A DNA stretch of 64,000 nt from Saturnia japonica (GCA_033032175.1 CM065318.1:3906001-3970000); one strand, 5' to 3'; counted from the first letter of the stretch, positions 10,456 through 21,403 are shown. Notes: generated from the sequence alone by a model not told the origin. Translations and numbers: made by a program.

Positions 10456-11374
10456 ACTAACTATATGCCCCACGGTTTCACACGTGTTATATTTTTGTAA
10501 CGAAGTTCCTTACGGCAGGCTTGGAGGGATAGGCATTTTGCTGCGCGACCGAACTGAAAAAAATGTGATAGTAAAACCGTAAGAAAAAATCCGTGGAAAA
10601 AAGTGCGTGGAATAAAACCGTTAAATGAGACAAAGCGAGTAGGGTATAATACCTTTCTCTTTCTCCCTCTTTCTTTTTTTGTAATTATTTATATTTCTAT
10701 GTAATTTTATGTTGTCAAACAAAAGTAAAGAGACATATTTTGTTATTTTAATTGATAATTTGAATTACGATTTTTATATTTTTTTTATTTTACGTAATTT
10801 ATTATTTCCTAAAATAATGAATTTAATAAATACTTTCCTGTACTTAAATAAAAAGTAATCAGAAAATTTAAGAGAAAAATCAAGAAAACCTACATAAAAT
10901 TGAGCACGATTTTTTTTTGGCAAATTGTGTCGATTCTACATTAGCCGAAGGAACTTCGTTCCTATTCTCAACTACAACTCTCCACCGCGATACCTATGTA
11001 GGTTTGTTCTAATTTCAGGCCAGATTGCTTGATGTTCGTGGTTCAGCATCGCTTCCTATGTCCATAACGTGAAGTTTCATAGCATATAATAACCTTCCTC
11101 AATACATACGCTATAAAATTCAAAAATAATTTTTCCCATCTCACTGGTAGTTTCAAATATTAACAAAGAAACAATCTCTTAACCCTATTTAATTAATTAA
11201 TAAAAACCCTTAATTAATTAGTAATTCATTTATGATTTTGACCTATATAATATTTGTACAGTTCATTGCCAATTGCAGTTCAGTTATTTTCTTGAAGTAG
11301 GTACCTACCCACAACAAAAAAATTAAAATTAACAAAGTTACTTTTGTAGGTACGTATAGAATGTTTTATACTTA
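10456..11374. other. AT-rich sequence, no gene seen
   Basis: It includes T-rich and A-rich low-complexity tracts and a Helitron-like start fragment near 10465 (tatgccccacggtttcacac). Nothing is coding. Confidence 0.5.
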
Positions 11375-11384
11375 TAGAAGTTGT

Positions 11385-12110
11385 TCCCGCGGTTTCACTC
11401 GCGTTTAATTTTTTAATTTTAACCAACTCTTTGTATGGTAGTTGATTCGCTTCCTAGAGGTGTAGCATGGTGTTTTAAAGCCTATTTCATCCGTGTTAAT
11501 TTTATCTGACAAAGCGCGCCACATCGCCAACGTTTAGCCTATCTTACTTGTTCTCACTTCCTGTGAGTACTTTAATTTTTATTAACTCCTATAATATAAT
11601 TATGTCCAAGTAACATCCTATAAAGGGCTAATTGTCTTTATTATAAAGTATCTTTTATTCCTAAGGATTAATATACTATGCCTAAAAATAATGCTCATAA
11701 GTCACTTTTTAATATTCAACAAATTTTTGTCAAAATATACCTTATTATGGCTTATGTGTAAGAGATAGGCATATACTGTTGCGAACTTTTTTTAAATATA
11801 CTAGGGATCAATATTTCTGTATGGCATTGTATTTACGTATCATTAACCACTACGCCAGCGCACGCGGATAAAGCTATTCGGGAACACTTTCTCTTCCGAC
11901 TTACTTAACAAAAATCAATATGTAAGGCTAACTGAAAGTTATAGCTTAATGTTAGATAGCCTGTACTATTCCTCGTGAATCTGGCTATCATATATAAAAA
12001 TATTTATTCGAATCCAACCGGTAGTTCCAAAGATTAACGTGTTTAAACAATCAAACAAACGAAAAACTCTTCCCTTTTATTACATTAAAATATTAACTAT
12101 AGATTTGCTA
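11385..12110 (-). mobile_element. Helitron-like element, degraded
   Basis: It starts at TTCCCGCGGTTTCACTCGCG and runs to the AACAATCAAACAAACGAAAA and AACTATAGATTT region. The internal block GATAGCCTGTACTATTCCTC matches the 24.5-kb and 39.2-kb copies in reverse orientation. It is decayed, with no coding potential. Confidence 0.55.
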
Positions 12111-12397
12111 CGCAGTTGCAGTTACTTCAGTCACTCGTATAGGCTAAAATTATTTGCCAAGAAGGGCATTGCTACGGTTCACGGACAAACTACACGCATT
12201 TCGACGGAATTTTATAGTTGTTCTTAATTCTTTGTTACTATCCCAACCTTTTGGAGACTTCCGCATTCGTGATTACTGTTCAAATATATCATGTTTTAAT
12301 TTTAATTTTATAGATATTGTAACTTTAGTAAATGCCACCTCAGTATTAGGTACCTAATTCTTCTTTCAGTGTTTCATATCCTACATTTTATTTATTA

Positions 12398-12455
12398 ACT
12401 AGTTGTGCACTGGGGTTTCACCCGCATGTAATTAAAAAAAATCACTGATTGGGAA
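12398..12455 (-). mobile_element. Helitron-like terminal fragment
   Basis: ACTAGTTGTGCACTGGGGTT followed by TCACCCGCATG matches the 3'-terminal segment of the other copies. It is cut off before the LINE fragment at 12470. Confidence 0.45.
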
Positions 12456-12469
12456 CGAAGTAGGGGAAA

Positions 12470-12595
12470 ACAAATAATGAGATGAGATGGAACTGGAGGA
12501 GATTGGCCCGCGATAGAATGCAATGGAAACAGATAGAGGAGGCCTTTGCCAAGAAGCAGACTGAATTAAGGGATATACTCTAACAAGATTACAAA
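12470..12595 (+). pseudogene. LINE C-terminal fragment
   Basis: The plus frame around 12485-12583 reads RWNWRRLARDRMQWKQIEEAF and ends at a TAA after KQTELRDIL. That is the characteristic end of RTE-type (or related) insect LINE polymerases, where a W-x-x-L/K-A-x-D-R-x-x-W motif precedes the stop. Only about 35 codons remain. The clade is uncertain. Confidence 0.6.
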
Positions 12596-12599
12596 AACA

Positions 12600-14214
12600 A
12601 AATTTAGTGATAGATTTTCTATTTGGGAACGATAATTAGCCACAAGGAAATGCTCTGCCGGCATTCATTAGCATATAGTGTGAACAAAGATATGAAATCG
12701 TACTTTATAGAAATATTTAAGTGAGCGTCCGCTACGCGACATGCGGTTGCGTAGGAACCAAATTTAGCCCGAGGTCAGTCAATGTCGCAAGTATTGTACA
12801 GATATTATTATTTCACTTTATATTCGTTTCTGGGGTCAGTACACTGTCCGCAATGTTGTAGGGAATCTTGTCAAAATATACAACATTACGCTATCGAAGG
12901 ATTTCTTCTTAGACAACTTAAGCTCCGCGGCACAATGCTATTTGGTAAGGGCTTCTCAATTCCTTCTTATTTGCTCTACGGCTGTTCTCCCACCCCTTAA
13001 TATAATTTTGTTTTTCCTGATGTAAATTGTATGTGCTCCGTTTTGGGAAGGAAGCAAGTAAATATTTCTTTGATTTTTGAGCTTTTAGCTATAAGACTAA
13101 TGGGCTTTGCAAGCAGATAACATGACCATCTGTAAGAGGTGCAAATAGAATCTTAGAAACTTATGACAGTCTGTAAAGGTTGTGACACATGCTAATGAAT
13201 AACAATGAAGATATGTCGAGTGACCCATTAGAAAAGTAAGTAGTTAGGGTCCTCATGATTGACTTGATCAAAAATTCTTTATATTGACTAGCTTTGGTGC
13301 TTCTACATCAGTAAAACGGTTATCATGAAATACATCAGCCGTTTTTCTATTGCATTACCTACCATCATATGTACATTAGTGATTCTGCAGAGCTCACAAA
13401 AAGCCAAGAGCATTTTATAACGATGACCTTAATGTCATAACCATCCACAGTTTAAAAAACAACATCCGAACATCACGAACAACCACCAAAATTAATAATA
13501 AGAACGTCAATGTAAGTACCGTATAAACCAAATTGGCTTGTCTGTAATAAAAATCCCGCGTAGGTAATCACGTTAGAATTTTATTGGATTATCTGGATTA
13601 GTTTGATGTTTTACTGAATTAATAACAGTATTTTAGTTGTGTAACATCAAGTTTGTAAATTTTATGAAGCGTTTGCAATTGATGATTGATTTTCATACAG
13701 TATCAACATCTTGTTCTTTTCAGTCATTTGAGTTTTCCGCCTTCACCACACACTACAGGATATATTATATGGGTCATTATGTTGGCAGCTTATTAAGTAT
13801 AAATTGTTGGTGCTGATGCTTTTGATAAATGAGTCACGTGAAACTTGGAACAAAAATGGATTAACTCAAAAGAATCTAACATACATGTTAACAATTTTAC
13901 TTTAATTAAAAAATTACAAAATTTTTGGCGATGTATGAGGAAAAGCCTTACCATGTTTGGTTCGTACGAAATGATATGAACCATTAACTATCTTTAATTG
14001 CATACACACAGTATTTACTGTTCCTATAATTGTTAAAAACTGACAGCATAGGAATGATGGAACTTGTTTAAACTTATACGCCATATTATGCATATGTGTT
14101 ATAGCAAGAAGTGGTATCCAAATCTTAATTCGTGTTTTAGAATAGTTCAAACTTATTATCAAGTTTATTCGAGATTATTAAGGTTTTAGAATCGCACGTT
14201 ATTAGCTATTCTAC
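12600..14214. other. AT-rich sequence, no gene seen
   Basis: Several open frames of 60-80 codons occur (for example near 12782-13000 and 13914-14162). Their composition is random-like, they lack splice context and match no family I know. Confidence 0.55.
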
Positions 14215-14325
14215 TTTGCACTTGTGACATTTCGAATGAGTGCCTTCTAAGCTCGCAGTAAAGTTCGGTGAAGCTATAAAGATCTTTTAGACCAACAGTA
14301 ATAGTTAATTCGAAAATACGGTACT
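14215..14325 (+). repeat. Possible old 3' end of the Jockey-like LINE
   Basis: GAGTGCCTTCTAAGCTCGC and TCGGTGAAGCTATAAA align with GAGTGCCCTAAGCGCTCGCC and CCGGTGAAGCTGTAAA at 9496-9535, followed by a degenerate AACAGTAATAGTTAATTC. Many substitutions and no A-tail suggest an ancient copy. Confidence 0.4.
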
Positions 14326-14464
14326 AGTCATTTGAACCCGGATTATATGTTAATTGTGATTTATTGTGAGACTGAAATATGGTTTACACGGATTAAAACT
14401 TTTTGCGCCACTAGAGAATTTAGTTTAAAACTACGTCTACTGATAACTAAGAATTACCAAGACA

Positions 14465-14640
14465 ATTTTTAGTAAAGAAAAATACCAACTTCAATGATTT
14501 TGAGAAGTTCCCTGGTATATCTTGGAAGTCGAAAGTCCATTGCCAATTAAATTAAACCCTTTCTAACAACAAAAGAATCATCGAAATGGGTTTATAAACA
14601 AAGAAGTAATAATGTCTGAATATCACGGATTACAACCTCT
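14465..14640 (-). repeat. TTGAAGTCGGTTAA family, copy 2
   Basis: Minus-oriented relative to the 958 copy. Landmarks are TACCAACTTCAATGATTTTG, GAAGTCGAAAGTCCATTGCC and TTTATAAACAAAGAAGTAAT. The end with the AAAGGAGG motif is lost. Confidence 0.6.
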
Positions 14641-15915
14641 CCTTTTGCGCCAGTCTAGTTAAAAATTAAGTTTAAAAGTTATCCTTCTAGTATAGCAACC
14701 AAAGCACGTTTCGGCTGGAGATGAATTTTCCCTAAAGCCCATACGCAATTACAATTTTTTCCAACTCCAAATCCAACAATGAATCGCTTGAAAATTCTGC
14801 GATAGAAGAGGCATGCTAAAGCGAATAAAGATTAAGATAGCCTCTTAAGCCGTCTGGCAACTCCAAGCGTGGATTTAAGAAACCGAATGCCCATGTAACC
14901 TTTCCTAACAAGATATATTGTTAAACCAATTTCGTCTAATCTAACATCTATAATGGCCATTACACATTGTTATTGAGTTACGAGATGTACGCGATGTCCT
15001 TACTTGAATCGTTTAACATTACTATGAATTATTATGTTGCTTCGAACGATTTCAATCTTTCCTTCCATATTTTAAATTAACACAAGGTTGGTAGGGCGGC
15101 TTACTCTTTATTTTCGTAACTGCGGCTAATTGGATCTTATTCTTGTTGCAGTCGGGTAAATACATATCACACATTTTCAAGTAAATTAGATTCGTAAGGG
15201 TTTGGTTTTGCGTAACACAGACTTTACCTGGGAAAGAAAAAGCTTGGTATTTATAACTAAATATCAACATTATATATGTAATGTCGAATATGATAGCATT
15301 GTTATGAAATTTGAATGAATCTTAAAACTGCCCGAATGCGCAAGTATGCACAGTGATAGTTGAAAAGGTCCTATGCACCATGGTAGCTTTTTCTCACAAG
15401 AAACCTTCAAGATCATTCTGTTTCAAATCAAGGTTTTTCTACGTGGCATCCGAGTGGTGCTACTAAGCAATCATAACTTCAAATAGGCATAAACCAAACT
15501 TGATACGTTTTAATGAATATAAGTAATGTTGCTCAATACTATCGTATTTCATGCATTATGGTCACGGTCTAATTGCATCCCGTCTGATCACGAACCGATT
15601 CAAATAAATAAATATGAAATGTTGATTCTCTTATGATTCTTCTGTTAACACACGAATTAAAAATAATAAAAGATATTTTAAATGGAACACGTCTTAATTA
15701 ATCGATGCCGTTCGTGCATTATTATTAATCGATCGTTTGGAATTAAGTTGTGTTGTGTAATTTTTTTCTATGTTTATATTCTGTGGTTGCCAAAGTTTGA
15801 ATACAATCATTTGTTAAATAATCGAACGGTCGATCCATAATTCATAATAACTATGTATATTGAATAATTTAATTTTTTAAATAGTGAATCGTCAATGTGT
15901 AGTTTAAAAACATAT
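14641..15915. other. AT-rich sequence, no gene seen
   Basis: One open frame of 72 codons on the minus strand (15052-15270) lacks any recognisable domain. No conserved block is evident. Confidence 0.55.
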
Positions 15916-15921
15916 CCAAAT

Positions 15922-16240
15922 AACTGTCCCCGGTTTCACCCATGACCTGTTAAATTTATTTTACCAGTTATTCTCATGTTTCCTATCAATGTTCTCACTT
16001 TCCGTACTTGCCTACAGTTTGCCAGATTGCTTGTATCTACTTCATGCTTACTGCTTCATTCCTTAGAGTCGTAGGGCGGAGTTATATAGCCTAACCTTCC
16101 TCTATAAAGAGGCTATAAAATGCAAAAATATTTTTTCAAATCTGACCGGTAGTGCCAGAGATTACTTTTCACATATAGGTGTTCAAACTCAGAAAAATCG
16201 CTTTCTTTCTTTTCTTTCATTACATTTAGGTACCTACTGA
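15922..16240 (-). mobile_element. Helitron-like element, degraded
   Basis: It begins GTCCCCGGTTTCACCCATG and contains CAAATCTGACCGGTAGTGCC and TTTCTTTCATTACATTTAGG. The same interior pattern is seen at 11.4-12.1 kb. Confidence 0.5.
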
Positions 16241-16344
16241 TGGATAATGGTAATTATATTTATATGCAATCTCTCTTATGCTTATAGGATTTTATTTAGG
16301 CTACAAGAACCAGAGTGGCCTATCTAATTTTTAATAAATTTATT

Positions 16345-16490
16345 TATTAACATATTCATAATCCAAAAATGTGCTTTTACAAAACTATAATGGCCTGAAG
16401 CTAGTAACCAGATACTTACGTAGGTTGATTAAATAACTTAAACCATTATGGTTTCGTAAAACTACATTTTTGGATTATGAATATGTTAAT
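16345..16490. repeat. Inverted repeat around a 33-bp arm
   Basis: TTAACATATTCATAATCCAA (arm beginning about 16347) is followed by ATGTGCTTTTAC. The reverse complement, CATTTTTGGATTATGAATAT, then GTTAA, occurs about 100 bp downstream (16464-16491). The arms pair over roughly 30 bp, so the segment could form a stem with a loop of about 85 nt. It is perhaps a degenerate MITE. Confidence 0.5.
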
Positions 16491-16624
16491 AAGTCAATTT
16501 ATTGTAAAAAGCAAATAGGCCACTCTGGTTTACGTGGCCTCTTACATTTAATCGTAATTTTGTATCAGTCAATTAATCCAATTACATTATTTACTGTACT
16601 ATATGAATATAGATATAGACAAGA

Positions 16625-16830
16625 CAATTTAAAAAAAAGAAAACTAACCAATAATTTTGAAGAGTTTTCTCGTATATATTCGAAGTTGAGGGTCCAATGC
16701 CAATGAAACTAAAAAAAGAATCATCCAAATCGGTTCATAAACAAAGAAGTTATGGCTGAACAACCATAAAAAAATATACATTCGTATTGAGTGACCTCTC
16801 GTCATTTTTTGAAGACGGTTAAAAATATTC
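16625..16830 (-). repeat. TTGAAGTCGGTTAA family, copy 3
   Basis: It contains CCAATAATTTTGAAGAGTTT, TTCGAAGTTGAGGGTCCAAT, GGTTCATAAACAAAGAAGTT, GGCTGAACAACCAT and TTTTTTGAAGACGGTTAAAA in the order expected for the minus orientation. This copy is nearly complete. Confidence 0.7.
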
Positions 16831-16859
16831 CAATTAAAATAGTTTGGTGATAGGGCATT

Positions 16860-17035
16860 TTCTAATGCCACTCTAGCGTAATGTGTAGCTAGCTAAGCTG
16901 AAAATCTGTCGCCAAGCACGGTATTGCTTCAATTCCAAGAGTCAGTCTCTTTAGGCTTACCATATCATTTCCTTCACTTAACATCAGGTGAGCTTGTGGT
17001 AAAATGGTAAAACCTATACAGATATTTAAAAATAA
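16860..17035 (+). repeat. SINE-like 3' segment
   Basis: AACATCAGGTGAGCTTGTGG and the preceding TCTGTCGCCAAGCACGG correspond to the 3' halves of the SINEs at 30.6 and 31.9 kb (ATCAGGTGAGATTGTGGCC). The tRNA-like head is not visible here. Confidence 0.4.
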
Positions 17036-17624
17036 ACGAGGATAAATATAATCGATAAGAAACCGGTCTAGGATGAAGTATTAGCAGAGAATCATCTCAT
17101 GTCATATCGTCGAATCTATTGATTGATTTTAACTAAACAAATTAAATTAACAGATTAAATAAAAAAACCAGACCAAATATTGACGACTACGATAAAATTT
17201 CTCAGAAGAATTGATGATAACTTTAATTTGGGCAATGATTTATATGATATACGTAGTGGATAATATTGACCTACTGTGAAAATATTTCTGATGACCAAGG
17301 CTGATAAATTTTTTAATAACAAGGATTGATTTCATATTCAGACGTAAAGTAATAATAATTTATTATAATATTACATATATTTTATTGGATTATCTATAAT
17401 AGTTTGGAGTATTTATTTATAGACACCTAGCTTATGCCGGTGACTAAATAAAATTAATTTTGCAAAAAGATTCGGCATCAGTCTTATTTAGTTAGTGATG
17501 GAAATCATCAGACGAAGCTGTTTTTCAGCTAAGCCTCAGATTTTGCCGGCAATAGTTATTCATCAATACTATATTGGGCAAAATGTTATGTTGAAGTACT
17601 TTTCGGAAATTTCCGCGATCAAAT
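17036..17624. other. AT-rich sequence, no gene seen
   Basis: Low GC, no coding pattern. It may be intron or upstream sequence of the gene whose exons start at 18035. Confidence 0.5.
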
Positions 17625-17666
17625 GTTTAAACACGGGAACACCGCTGTTATAAGAGGTTTAAATCT

Positions 17667-17963
17667 CTGTGATGTGTTTTTATTTAGAACTGTAATGTTA
17701 GCCATAAAGGCTCTGGAGCCTCAGACTGCTTTTACAGCTTCACCGGGCTTGAGAGCGAGCGCTTAAGGTACTCAGCCGCGCCTGGTCGAATCTCGGCTAG
17801 GGCTTTCGCCGTACATGCAAATAAGGCGCGATCTGGCTTATTCTCTATCTGTAATTCGATCTAACTAACTAAAACATGTTTCTGTCTTCTGAGAGGAAGG
17901 AAAAAACATGAGTACACGCTTTTAGTAACCTGGTAATTTGGTATATAAGTGGTAACTAGCCAG
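17667..17963 (-). mobile_element. Jockey-like LINE 3' end, older copy with long TSD
   Basis: GAACTGTAATGTTAGCC, TTTTACAGCTTCACCGGGCTT, GGCGCGATCTGGC and CTGAGAGGAAGGAA match 6230-6500 in the same orientation. Flanking it are two similar 41-42 bp segments, 17625-17666 and 17964-18005, both containing CTGTTATAAGAGGTTT and differing at roughly six places. They are best read as an aged target-site duplication. The downstream one ends 29 bp before the exon at 18035. Confidence 0.75.
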
Positions 17964-18034
17964 GTTTGAATACGGGAACATCCCTGTTATAAGAGGTTTC
18001 AATCTGGTAATAAATGGATGTGGTATTGTTTCAG

Positions 18035-18162
18035 GGTGGCGGGCTCGGAGAGAGCGGGGAGGCGGCAGGGTGCGTATGCGCCGGCCCACCCTCGTCCACG
18101 CCCGCTACACCCGCGCCTCTCTCATTCCGAGCACTTGATGCGATGCCGCCGCCACTGCTTAG
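18035..18162 (+). CDS. Unidentified host gene, exon A (internal, partial gene)
   Basis: A GC-rich block of 128 bp in AT-rich surroundings, bounded by TTGTTTCAG at the 5' side and AG|GTAAAT at the 3' side. Read in phase 0 it gives 42 codons without a stop plus two leftover bases. The peptide starts GGGLGESGEAAG, then is proline/serine-rich, with SFRALDAMPPPLL before the splice. The leftover AG joins the first base of the exon at 19565 to make an arginine codon. The composition looks disordered. I do not recognise the protein. No start codon or upstream exon is found in the window. Confidence 0.75.
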
Positions 18163-18202
18163 GTAAATAATCTATATGATTTTACTTTAGATTATTTACT
18201 AT

Positions 18203-18605
18203 ATGATGTTAGGAGTGAAATTGTGTGACAGGATAAGAAATAGTGTGATAAGAGAACTTTGTGGTGTGAAAGAAGATATAGTCTCAGGGATTGAGGGGGT
18301 TAGCCTAGTGTTCGTAAGCGTGACTGCTATGATCGAAGTCCTGGGTTCGAATTCCCAGGTCGAGTAAAGTGTTATTGGGGTTTTCTATGAAAATTCTCAG
18401 TAGCAGCTCGGAATTTGGCTTTGTGCCCGATTAATGGCAATAGGCTCGCTTCCTATTACATGGGACCTAAAAAAAACATACTCGGCGAACTGTGGGTGTA
18501 CATTGGTACACCTCTGTCTAACCCTTCTAGGATACAGGCGTAATGGTATGTTATGTTATTGAGAAAGGGATGCTTAGATGGTTTGGGCATGTTGAGAGGA
18601 TATTG
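18203..18605 (+). pseudogene. LINE polymerase fragment (RTE-like), split by a SINE
   Basis: A plus frame reads CDRIRNSVIRELCGVKEDIV up to 18295 and resumes at 18564 with KGMLRWFGHVERI. If the SINE at 18296-18557 and one copy of its ATTGAG duplication are ignored, the two pieces join in the same frame with no loss. The wording (V/I-E-K-G-M-L-R-W-F-G-H-V-E-R) is the C-terminal region of RTE-type insect LINEs. The fragment lies in the first intron of the host gene. Confidence 0.75.
18296..18557 (+). mobile_element. tRNA-derived SINE inserted in a LINE fragment
   Basis: The head GGGGTTAGCCTAGTG resembles a tRNA A-box region, and GGTTCGAATTCCCAGG is a clear B box, so transcription by RNA polymerase III is expected. 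The body continues through CAGTAGCAGCTCGGAATTTG to the 3' end near 18557. ATTGAG at 18290-18295 and 18558-18563 is the target-site duplication. It is not a functional tRNA gene: the acceptor stem does not close and the body is far too long. Confidence 0.75.
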
Positions 18606-19564
18606 TATAAAACAATGTATCTATGTTCTGTATGAAAAACAATGTCTATTTAATATTTCTCAAATGTATATATTTTTTACCATACCTTCCCTAATTCTTC
18701 ATCAAAATTAAGAATTCAAACATGATATTGAAGCTATGTACCTGGTTAATTTTACGTAAAGTAATATTAATGTTTATCTTTATACAGCTAATAAATACTT
18801 ATCTTTTTAATAATCTATTTTCTTGATTAGTCGGGTTACTTTACAAATTATTTAAAAGTGATAATATACAAGGAAAACTTCTGAGAGTTCACAAGAAAAT
18901 CAACTCCTGTGTGGTAGGCACCTCATTTACAAACAATACTGTTTCAAGAAATAACTCGGGAAACGTGATTCATTGGGGATTCGCAACGACTGTATTATTT
19001 GCTCAAATTTTAGAGCTGGTTGATTGTTAGTTATTGCCATGATATTAAAGTTTATCTTGCCATGACAAAGTGAAGAAATTAAGTTTGCAGTTATGACAAA
19101 CAACGGGGTCTTTCACAGGGGTCTTTGACTTGACAATTTATATGCGGCATGCGTGCAAAACTAGGTTTTATGAGCCAATGTGGTGTGAATTGTGATTTAA
19201 AAAAAAAATTACGTTCTTATGAGATATGGAATTATAAGATTATTTATTATAATTATAATTAAAACGATTTAGAATAGAATTTTCATTCCCGAGTTGTCAA
19301 TATGTTTAAAAATAAAAGTCAATTAGTAGAATATACCTGGAAAATAATTGTTCATTTATTTAAATCCCCCTGGGCAACATTGAGATTTTTTGTTTGGCAG
19401 TCATTCGATTGGAAACGCCAATTAGAAAACGTGATGCTATCACACTATATGTATTTACGTACACAATTGAGTGTTATTCTTATTAGGTTATCCTGTTACC
19501 TCTAAAATAAATAAATGAAGAAATGTTTATGTACGCAGAACGATTTTTCTATTATTATTTTCAG
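18606..19564. other. Intron sequence, no further exon seen
   Basis: AT-rich. An open frame at 19302-19505 has no coding composition. The stretch ends in the acceptor TTATTTTCAG for the exon at 19565. Confidence 0.5.
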
Positions 19565-19695
19565 ATCTAATCCCTTGTATACAGAAGAAGAAGAACAAGA
19601 GGTCGTGATAATTGTGGATTCGCTCGAAGATCCCGTCGAAGGTGAGGCGCCTGATGCAGACCACACCCCACGAAGAGCGCCTTCCACTTCTTCAG
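19565..19695 (+). CDS. Unidentified host gene, exon B
   Basis: The acceptor is TTATTTTCAG and the donor is TCTTCAG|GTTAGA. The first base completes an Arg codon from exon A; 43 full codons follow, and one base is left over. The peptide contains SNPLYTEEEEQEVVIIVDSL, an acidic run followed by a hydrophobic VVIIVDSL patch, then EDPVEGEAPDADHTPRR and APSTSS. This might be a short linear motif region, but the function is unknown. Homologues, if any, would be found by searching the joined protein. Confidence 0.8.
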
Positions 19696-19739
19696 GTTAG
19701 AATATAATGATTTTAACCATTTCTTTATGAACGTAACCT

Positions 19740-20000
19740 TAAGTGTTTGTCGATGTCGGAAACTAGTGGACGGTTACAGAATTTTGCGTTCGTGAGCAAT
19801 TTAGATAAATAAACTAGTACCTACAGAGGGCAAAAAAAGTTCGACACTGTAAGTCGCCTTACCTTAATGTACCTTTTTATGGTAGCTCTGCAAATTGACG
19901 GCCCTGTTGTCTCTGATGGTAAGCATAGCACAATTAAAACACAGTGGTGACCACCGAGAGATCAGTAAACCATCGACGGTTACCGCTGTTATGCTGGCCA
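19740..20000 (+). repeat. Repeat family F, copy 2
   Basis: Homologous to 3150-3420 (GGTTACAGAATTTTGCGTTC, AAATTGACGGCCC, GACCACCGAGAGATC). It sits in the second intron of the host gene. Confidence 0.6.
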
Positions 20001-20235
20001 ACTAAGATGGCAAATAAGCATACGGCCAGCCTAATGGTTAGCGGCTAGGTAGGAGAACCTTAAAGCCCCCCACTCCAAGGAGCTCTAGAAACCCTACTCA
20101 CCGCAGGAACACAATACAAGGTTATTTGGCTGCGGTCTTCTGTAAGGTGAAGGTATTCAAACAGTCAAACTGTCCCAAGTAGAGAGGAATCTCCAACGAA
20201 ATTTCTCTATGTTCTACTTCTCTTAATTTAACCAA
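19985..20235 (-). repeat. Repeat family D, copy 3
   Basis: It is the reverse complement of the 2050 and 2745 modules: CATACGGCCAGCCTAATGGT, GAGCTCTAGAAACCCTACTC, TTGGCTGCGGTCTTCTG, and TCCCAAGTAGAGAGGAATCTC. Its right edge lies about 20 bp before the acceptor of the exon at 20253, so it may supply part of that intron's 3' end. Confidence 0.6.
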
Positions 20236-20252
20236 AGAAATTTCTGTGATAG

Positions 20253-20457
20253 GTTACGGTAGCGGCAGCGGTAGCCATGGACGCGTCTCTCCAAACCTAC
20301 CAAAGAACGACCAGTTCGAAGTGGAGCCAGCACAGCTTCACTCTGCTTCGGACAAGAACGATGGATCTCAGACCACGTCGGACTCCGACGTCAGTCCTGT
20401 TTGCACCCTGTCACGGAGTTTAAAGGAGGACATTCGGTCATGTTTAAATGGATGCAG
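20253..20457 (+). CDS. Unidentified host gene, exon C
   Basis: The acceptor is ATTTCTGTGATAG and the donor is GATGCAG|GTATTT. Two bases complete a Gly codon from exon B; 67 codons follow, then two leftover bases. The peptide begins YGSGSGSHGRVSPNLP, passes through the serine/aspartate-rich SDKNDGSQTTSDSDVSPVC, and ends TLSRSLKEDIRSCLNGC. It is low-complexity at the start and looks more structured at the end. No family is recognised. Confidence 0.8.
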
Positions 20458-20849
20458 GTATTTTTAACCCTTTTTTTGTTATCTCTTTAATATTTTTTCT
20501 GTTTTTGCATGAGCTTTGCGAAGTATGTGAAATTACTTTACAGTAACCACCACCTATCACCAAAGGGTGAGAATCTTTAGACAGAGATCAAGATTTCTCA
20601 ACTATTTTACCTCACTTTGCCATGCCTAACATCTATCTATATCTATACAATTAATTAAATTTAAGTGTATGTTTGTAATGTCAGAATAACAGCTTATTAC
20701 TAAATGCATATAAAAGTATATACGATACCTATATGAAAATAGTATATTACGCACCGAGGGAGAAAAGTAGGACATTCACGCCCGCGCGTATGGTTGTCAC
20801 CCGAGCTGGAGGCTTCTTTTTATCAGATTTTTAAAAAGTTTTGAGAACA

Positions 20850-21105
20850 AAGATTGCTTTGGTAGCATGTAAGGACAATACGTCGAACGACGTGAGTTGG
20901 AATCCCTGCTATGATCCTGTTCTTTGGTTGATGGAAAACATCGAAATGAAACCAAAGCAAAGTCATAGAATATTCTTAATATTCGCCTAGGCTAGCTACT
21001 ACTCTCAATTTAAAAATATGTAGTCAAGCATCTATAGGTGTCTTCCGGCAGCTGCACATGAGATCCAGTCCCCTATTAAGAATAACGTGTTAAAATCTAG
21101 AGCCA
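20850..21105 (+). repeat. tRNA-derived SINE, degraded
   Basis: GACGTGAGTTGGAATCCC resembles a B box, and the tail segment TCTTCCGGCAGCTGCACATG is shared with 30.7 and 32.0 kb. It is in the third intron of the host gene. Confidence 0.5.
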
Positions 21106-21189
21106 CATCATCACCTATAAAGAATATAAAACAAACTTCACTACTGAAAAGGAAATTAAAAACCAGACCAACAAAAATACGAGTAAAAA

Positions 21190-21403
21190 AATTTATTTTC
21201 TATTTTTGCTTCTTATTTGATTCCCAGATCTTGTACTTAAATATTTTATAGCCTATGTCACTCTCATAAATATGGCGAATCTAATAACCCCTCGTATGCT
21301 GAAATCCATCAAGCCGATTAAGCTACAGACCGTGCCAAAGAAATAGACAAACATACATACGCTCGAATAACATAACCCTCCTTTTTCGCAGTCGGGTAAA
21401 AAT
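21190..21403 (+). repeat. Repeat family G, copy 1
   Basis: Shares with 44365-44552 the blocks CTGAAATCCATCAAG, GTGCCAAAGAAATAGACAAAC (TGCTAAAGAAATAGACATAC there), and the terminal CGCAGTCGGGTAAAAA. Related terminal pieces occur near 27270, 41170 and 59815. It lies just upstream of the fourth exon. Confidence 0.6.

Noticed and set aside
10093..10500. 135-codon open frame on the plus strand
   Set aside because: It lies within a Helitron-like non-coding repeat and runs across the repeat's end.
18296..18370. Functional tRNA gene
   Set aside because: A-box and B-box-like motifs are present, but the acceptor stem does not pair and the unit continues as a SINE with a target duplication.
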